From Gammaproteobacteria bacterium UBA5109 (lineage in GTDB: Bacteria; Pseudomonadota; Gammaproteobacteria; Pseudomonadales; Pseudohongiellaceae): a DNA stretch of 64,000 nucleotides. The stretch is from the NCBI GenBank assembly GCA_002414385.1, contig DHZH01000008.1:178311-242310 (forward strand). Direction: 5' to 3'. Of this stretch, positions 61,051-64,000 are shown piece by piece. The notes below the pieces were generated by a model that saw only the letters and a program-made list of their open reading frames with translations, was not told the DNA's origin and made no database searches. The stretch's first letter is position 1. Each line of letters starts with the position of its first letter. The position numbers were made by a program, and so were the translations under genes.

Positions 61051-61665
61051 ATGTTAAGTACCTTTTATTGCGTTCAGCGCATTATTTTACTGACGCTTGC
61101 CAGGCACCTGACTCACAGGCCGGCAAGCGTTTTTATTTGGGGAGCGGTGATTCTGGCCTCCTTGTGTCTTCCTGTAGTTTCCCTGGCCCAGACTTCCTCC
61201 TATGTATTGGGGCCGGATGATGTGATCGCCATTTCTGTCTATGAGGAAGAAGGCCTGAGTTTTGAGGAAATTCGTATTCTGGATAGCGGTAAAATCACCT
61301 ACCCTTTTCTTGGCGAAGTCACTGCATCCGGCAATACCATCAATAGCCTGGAAGAAGTCATCCGCAACGGCCTGGTGGACGGTGAGTTTCTGATCGATCC
61401 GGATGTAACCGTAAGTATCGTTGAGTACCGCCCCTTCTATATTGATGGCGAAGTCGCCTCGCCGGGAGCCTACCCCTACGAGCCCGGCCTAACCCTGCGC
61501 CGTGCCATCAGCATTGCCGGCGGTTTCACCGAACGCGCTGCCCGTTCCGGCATTACCGTACATGCTGCCGAGCTGGCGGAAAACGCGGCACCGCAAAGTT
61601 ATGACACGCTGGATGTTTCGCTCAAGCCGGGAGATGTGATTACCATTCGGGAACGATTCTTCTAG
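61051..61665 (+). CDS. Short Wza-like polysaccharide export protein (OPX)
   Basis: A 204-residue protein with a long N-terminal hydrophobic signal (to about residue 47) and no lipobox cysteine. It has a Poly_export domain starting YVLGPDDVIAISVYEEEG (51-68) and one SLBB-like domain (about 130-200; FYIDGEVASPGAYPYEPGLTLRRAI). It is about half the length of Wza and lacks the C-terminal amphipathic helix that forms the outer-membrane pore, as in GumB-like proteins, so the adjacent barrel may supply the pore. Confidence 0.88.
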   Translation: MLSTFYCVQRIILLTLARHLTHRPASVFIWGAVILASLCLPVVSLAQTSSYVLGPDDVIAISVYEEEGLSFEEIRILDSGKITYPFLGEVTASGNTINSLEEVIRNGLVDGEFLIDPDVTVSIVEYRPFYIDGEVASPGAYPYEPGLTLRRAISIAGGFTERAARSGITVHAAELAENAAPQSYDTLDVSLKPGDVITIRERFF

Positions 61666-61708
61666 CCCCTACTAGCCCCTATATCCAGGTATTCAGGCAA
61701 ACCAAACC

Positions 61709-63943
61709 ATGCAATTTACCCAAGAATCCAGCCAGCAGCCTTACTCCGATGATTTCTTTGAAGAAGAAAGTATCGACCTGCGCCATTACTGGCGGGTGCT
61801 GATGCGTTTCAAATGGGGCATCCTGGGCCTGGGAATATTTTCCGCAGTTCTTACCGCCCTGATCCTGATCAGGATGGACGATATCTATGAGTCTACTGCG
61901 ACCCTGCTGATTGAATCCGATCAGCCTAATATCACTTCCATCGAACAGATTTACGGCATAGAGTCGCAGTCGCGTGAATACTTTAATACCCAGTTTGAAC
62001 TGCTGCGCGGCCGGGGTCTGGCCGAGCGGGTGATCCGCGAGCTCAACCTGACCCAGCATCCCGATTTTGCCCCTGCGGATGAGGGCGGTTTCAATCTGCG
62101 CGGCTTTATCTCCGGCCTGATCCCTTCAGGCAGCCGGGGTAGCGTAGTCCCTGCTGACCCCGAACAGATTCTGCTCAACCGGGTTATCGAAGATTTTAAC
62201 GACCGACTGACGATAGCGCCTGTGCTCAATACCGACCTGGTCAACCTCAGTTTTGAATCCACCGATCCACAATTGGCCGCTGATGTTGTCAACGCGCTGG
62301 CCAATGCCTATATCGAAAGCTACCTGGAACAGCGTCTGGCCTCGACCCAACAGGCTACGGGCTGGATGAGTGATCGTCTGAGCAACCTGAAAGATACCCT
62401 GGATGCCTCGGAAGCACGCCTTCAGGCCTTTCTGGAAGAAGAGAATGTCGTGGACATCGAAGGCATGGCGGCCGCACTCAATGTGCAGGAACTGGACGAA
62501 CTGACCACCCAGAATAACCAGGCGCGGCGAGAACGGGCCGAGGCGGAAACTCTGTATCGCCAGATTCAGGAGATCCGTGACAGTGCAAACACTCAGGAAT
62601 TGCTCGCCATTCCGGCTGTCCTTAACCACCAGTTACTGGGCCGGGTGCAGGATAATCTGAGCGATGTGGAGCAGCAGATTGCCGAGCTCAGCCAGCGTTA
62701 TGGCCGCAACCACCCCCGCATGATCGCGCTGAATTCGCAACTGGTGGAAGTACAGGCCAATCTTGAACGCCAGGTACAGCAGGTGTTACGCAGTATAGAA
62801 AATGATTATCGCGTCGCCGTGAACAATGCTGAAGTCACCCAGCAGCGCCTGGATGACGCAATCAATGCCTATCAGAGTGTTAATAGCAAAAGCTTTGAAC
62901 TGGCCGCGCTGCAACGCGAAGTCGAAACCAACCGCGAGCTTTACAACACCTTTTTTACCCGCCTGCGTGAGGCCGATGAAACCGAGGATTTCCAGGCTAC
63001 GCCCGCCATTATCACTGACCAGGCCGTGCCAGCCATCGAGCCTTCAAAGCCAAGGCGTTCATTAATCACCCTAATCGCCCTAGCCGTCGGTCTTATGCTG
63101 GGTACCATGCTGGCCTTTCTGCGCGATATGCTGGACAACACGGTGCACAGCCCGGCTGATATTGAAGAAAGGTTACATGCCAGCACCCTCGGGATTGTGC
63201 CTTTCGCCAAGGAAGCCAAACTGCTTAAAGAGAAAGACGGTAAACGCGCCTTTCTGGGCTTTATCGACGACAGTCACAGTACTTTTTCCGAATCCTTCCG
63301 TACCATTCGTACCGGCATGATGCTATCTTCCATCAATGAGCCCTATAAACTCATCACGGTGACTTCTTCCGTCCCCAATGAGGGCAAGACCACGGTATCC
63401 ATCAATCTGGCTTCGGTCATGGGGCAGATGAAAAAGACCCTGTTGATCGACGCCGATATGCGCCGCCCGTCGCTGGCCAATAGTCTGGATATTCCACCCC
63501 ACTCGCCCGGTCTGTCCAACCTGATCGCCGGTACCGCCACGCTGGAAGAATGCCTGCATTCCCATGAAGGTGGTCACTTCTCTTTTCTTGCCGGCGGCCA
63601 GATTGTGCCCAATCCGCTGGAGCTGATTTCCTCGCCGAAATTTAAACAGCTGCTGGACGAACTGAGCCAGCAATACGAACAGATTATTCTCGATACCCCG
63701 CCCACCCAGGCCGTCAGTGACGCGCTGGTGATTGGTTCCCTGGTCGATGCCGTGGTCTATGTGGTGAAGGCCGATACCACGCCGATCAATGTTATTAAGA
63801 CCGGTTTAAGCCGACTGCAGTATGCCACCGCCAATGTCATTGGCGTTACCCTCAATCAGGTCGATACTGAAAAGCAGTCCAGCTACTACCACTACGGTGG
63901 CTATTACGATTCATATGGTTATTCCGGTAAAGCCAAAGCCTGA
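61709..63943 (+). CDS. Wzc-like chain-length determinant / tyrosine autokinase
   Basis: A 744-residue BY-kinase. A Wzz domain with membrane helices near residues 40-58 and 450-470 flanks a long periplasmic coiled-coil region (about 200-430). The cytoplasmic kinase has the Walker A loop PNEGKT (556-561), Walker A' LLIDADMRRPS and Walker B IILDTPP. The tail carries a tyrosine cluster (Y726, 727, 729, 732, 733, 736, 738) for autophosphorylation. It controls polymer length and export with the OPX protein. No low-molecular-weight phosphatase gene is seen in the window. Confidence 0.93.
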   Translation: MQFTQESSQQPYSDDFFEEESIDLRHYWRVLMRFKWGILGLGIFSAVLTALILIRMDDIYESTATLLIESDQPNITSIEQIYGIESQSREYFNTQFELLRGRGLAERVIRELNLTQHPDFAPADEGGFNLRGFISGLIPSGSRGSVVPADPEQILLNRVIEDFNDRLTIAPVLNTDLVNLSFESTDPQLAADVVNALANAYIESYLEQRLASTQQATGWMSDRLSNLKDTLDASEARLQAFLEEENVVDIEGMAAALNVQELDELTTQNNQARRERAEAETLYRQIQEIRDSANTQELLAIPAVLNHQLLGRVQDNLSDVEQQIAELSQRYGRNHPRMIALNSQLVEVQANLERQVQQVLRSIENDYRVAVNNAEVTQQRLDDAINAYQSVNSKSFELAALQREVETNRELYNTFFTRLREADETEDFQATPAIITDQAVPAIEPSKPRRSLITLIALAVGLMLGTMLAFLRDMLDNTVHSPADIEERLHASTLGIVPFAKEAKLLKEKDGKRAFLGFIDDSHSTFSESFRTIRTGMMLSSINEPYKLITVTSSVPNEGKTTVSINLASVMGQMKKTLLIDADMRRPSLANSLDIPPHSPGLSNLIAGTATLEECLHSHEGGHFSFLAGGQIVPNPLELISSPKFKQLLDELSQQYEQIILDTPPTQAVSDALVIGSLVDAVVYVVKADTTPINVIKTGLSRLQYATANVIGVTLNQVDTEKQSSYYHYGGYYDSYGYSGKAKA

Positions 63944-63949
63944 TTACGA

Positions 63950-64000
63950 AGAAGGTGTCGGAGAAGGTGTCGAAGAAGGTGTCGGAGTCTTGACTCCGAC
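63950..64000 (+). repeat. 12-bp tandem repeat and dyad at the window end
   Basis: GAAGGTGTCG(G/A)A-like 12-bp units repeat three times (63950-63984) and run into the perfect dyad GTCGGAGTC-TT-GACTCCGAC (63981-64000). The element is cut by the window edge. It may be a second REP-like family or a terminator-like hairpin after the kinase gene; no T-run is visible. Confidence 0.6.

Overview
The window is a chromosomal stretch of a Gram-negative, aerobic gammaproteobacterium, probably aquatic. The evidence is TonB, outer-membrane and c-type cytochrome genes, the proA-nadD-rsfS-rlmH block, GTAGGAG-type REP elements as seen in Pseudomonas-like genomes, a sulfotransferase in the capsule locus, and glucosylglycerate metabolism. 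I cannot name a genus. I found no rRNA, tRNA, transposase, integrase or CRISPR array.

Layout. (1) 87-2313: a TPP riboswitch in front of a TonB-dependent receptor, presumably for thiamine. (2) 2425-10654: a tight ten-gene operon joining four enzyme genes (a 'thermostable hemolysin' GNAT-like protein, an acyl-adenylating enzyme, a heme-oxygenase-like diiron protein and an SDR) to a TPR protein, a two-component system, an EfeO-like cupredoxin, an FTR1-like permease and an outer-membrane protein. This is the best candidate for an undescribed system: a small lipid or metal-binding metabolite coupled to metal sensing and uptake. (3) 10670-25059: housekeeping genes (aminotransferase, purK-purE, proA-nadD-rsfS-rlmH, serA-serC), plus a soluble CcoP-like diheme cytochrome under a perfect FNR/Anr box and a glucosylglycerate cycle (synthase, phosphatase, GH13 phosphorylase). 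(4) 25160-30747: an accessory group with an isochorismatase-like hydrolase, a pirin, LysR and AraC regulators, an NmrA-like protein and small membrane proteins. (5) 30744-43812: envelope and respiratory genes (CBM9/DUF5916 outer-membrane protein, M14 peptidase lipoprotein, L,D-transpeptidase, APC permease, triheme cytochrome), a type II glutamine synthetase with a sigma-54 promoter and two NtrC-like sites, a Ser/Thr kinase facing a PP2C phosphatase, and a large cytochrome c lipoprotein. (6) 44008-63943: a polysaccharide locus. It has GDP-fucose synthesis (gmd, fcl), an aldehyde dehydrogenase plus acetolactate-synthase-like pair, a WcaI-like glycosyltransferase, a very AT-rich core (about 50.8-59.5 kb) with flippase, polymerase, glycosyltransferases, a sulfotransferase and a HAD / kinase-fusion / nucleotidyltransferase module, and an export operon (outer-membrane barrel, short Wza-like OPX protein, Wzc-like tyrosine autokinase).

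How the genes connect. The polysaccharide locus can make GDP-fucose, assemble and possibly sulfate repeat units, flip and polymerise them (Wzx/Wzy), and export them through a barrel plus short OPX plus BY-kinase route. The AT-rich core between higher-GC flanks looks like a horizontally exchanged serotype cassette. Families are assigned from motifs read in the translations, not from database searches, so product names for accessory genes are provisional.
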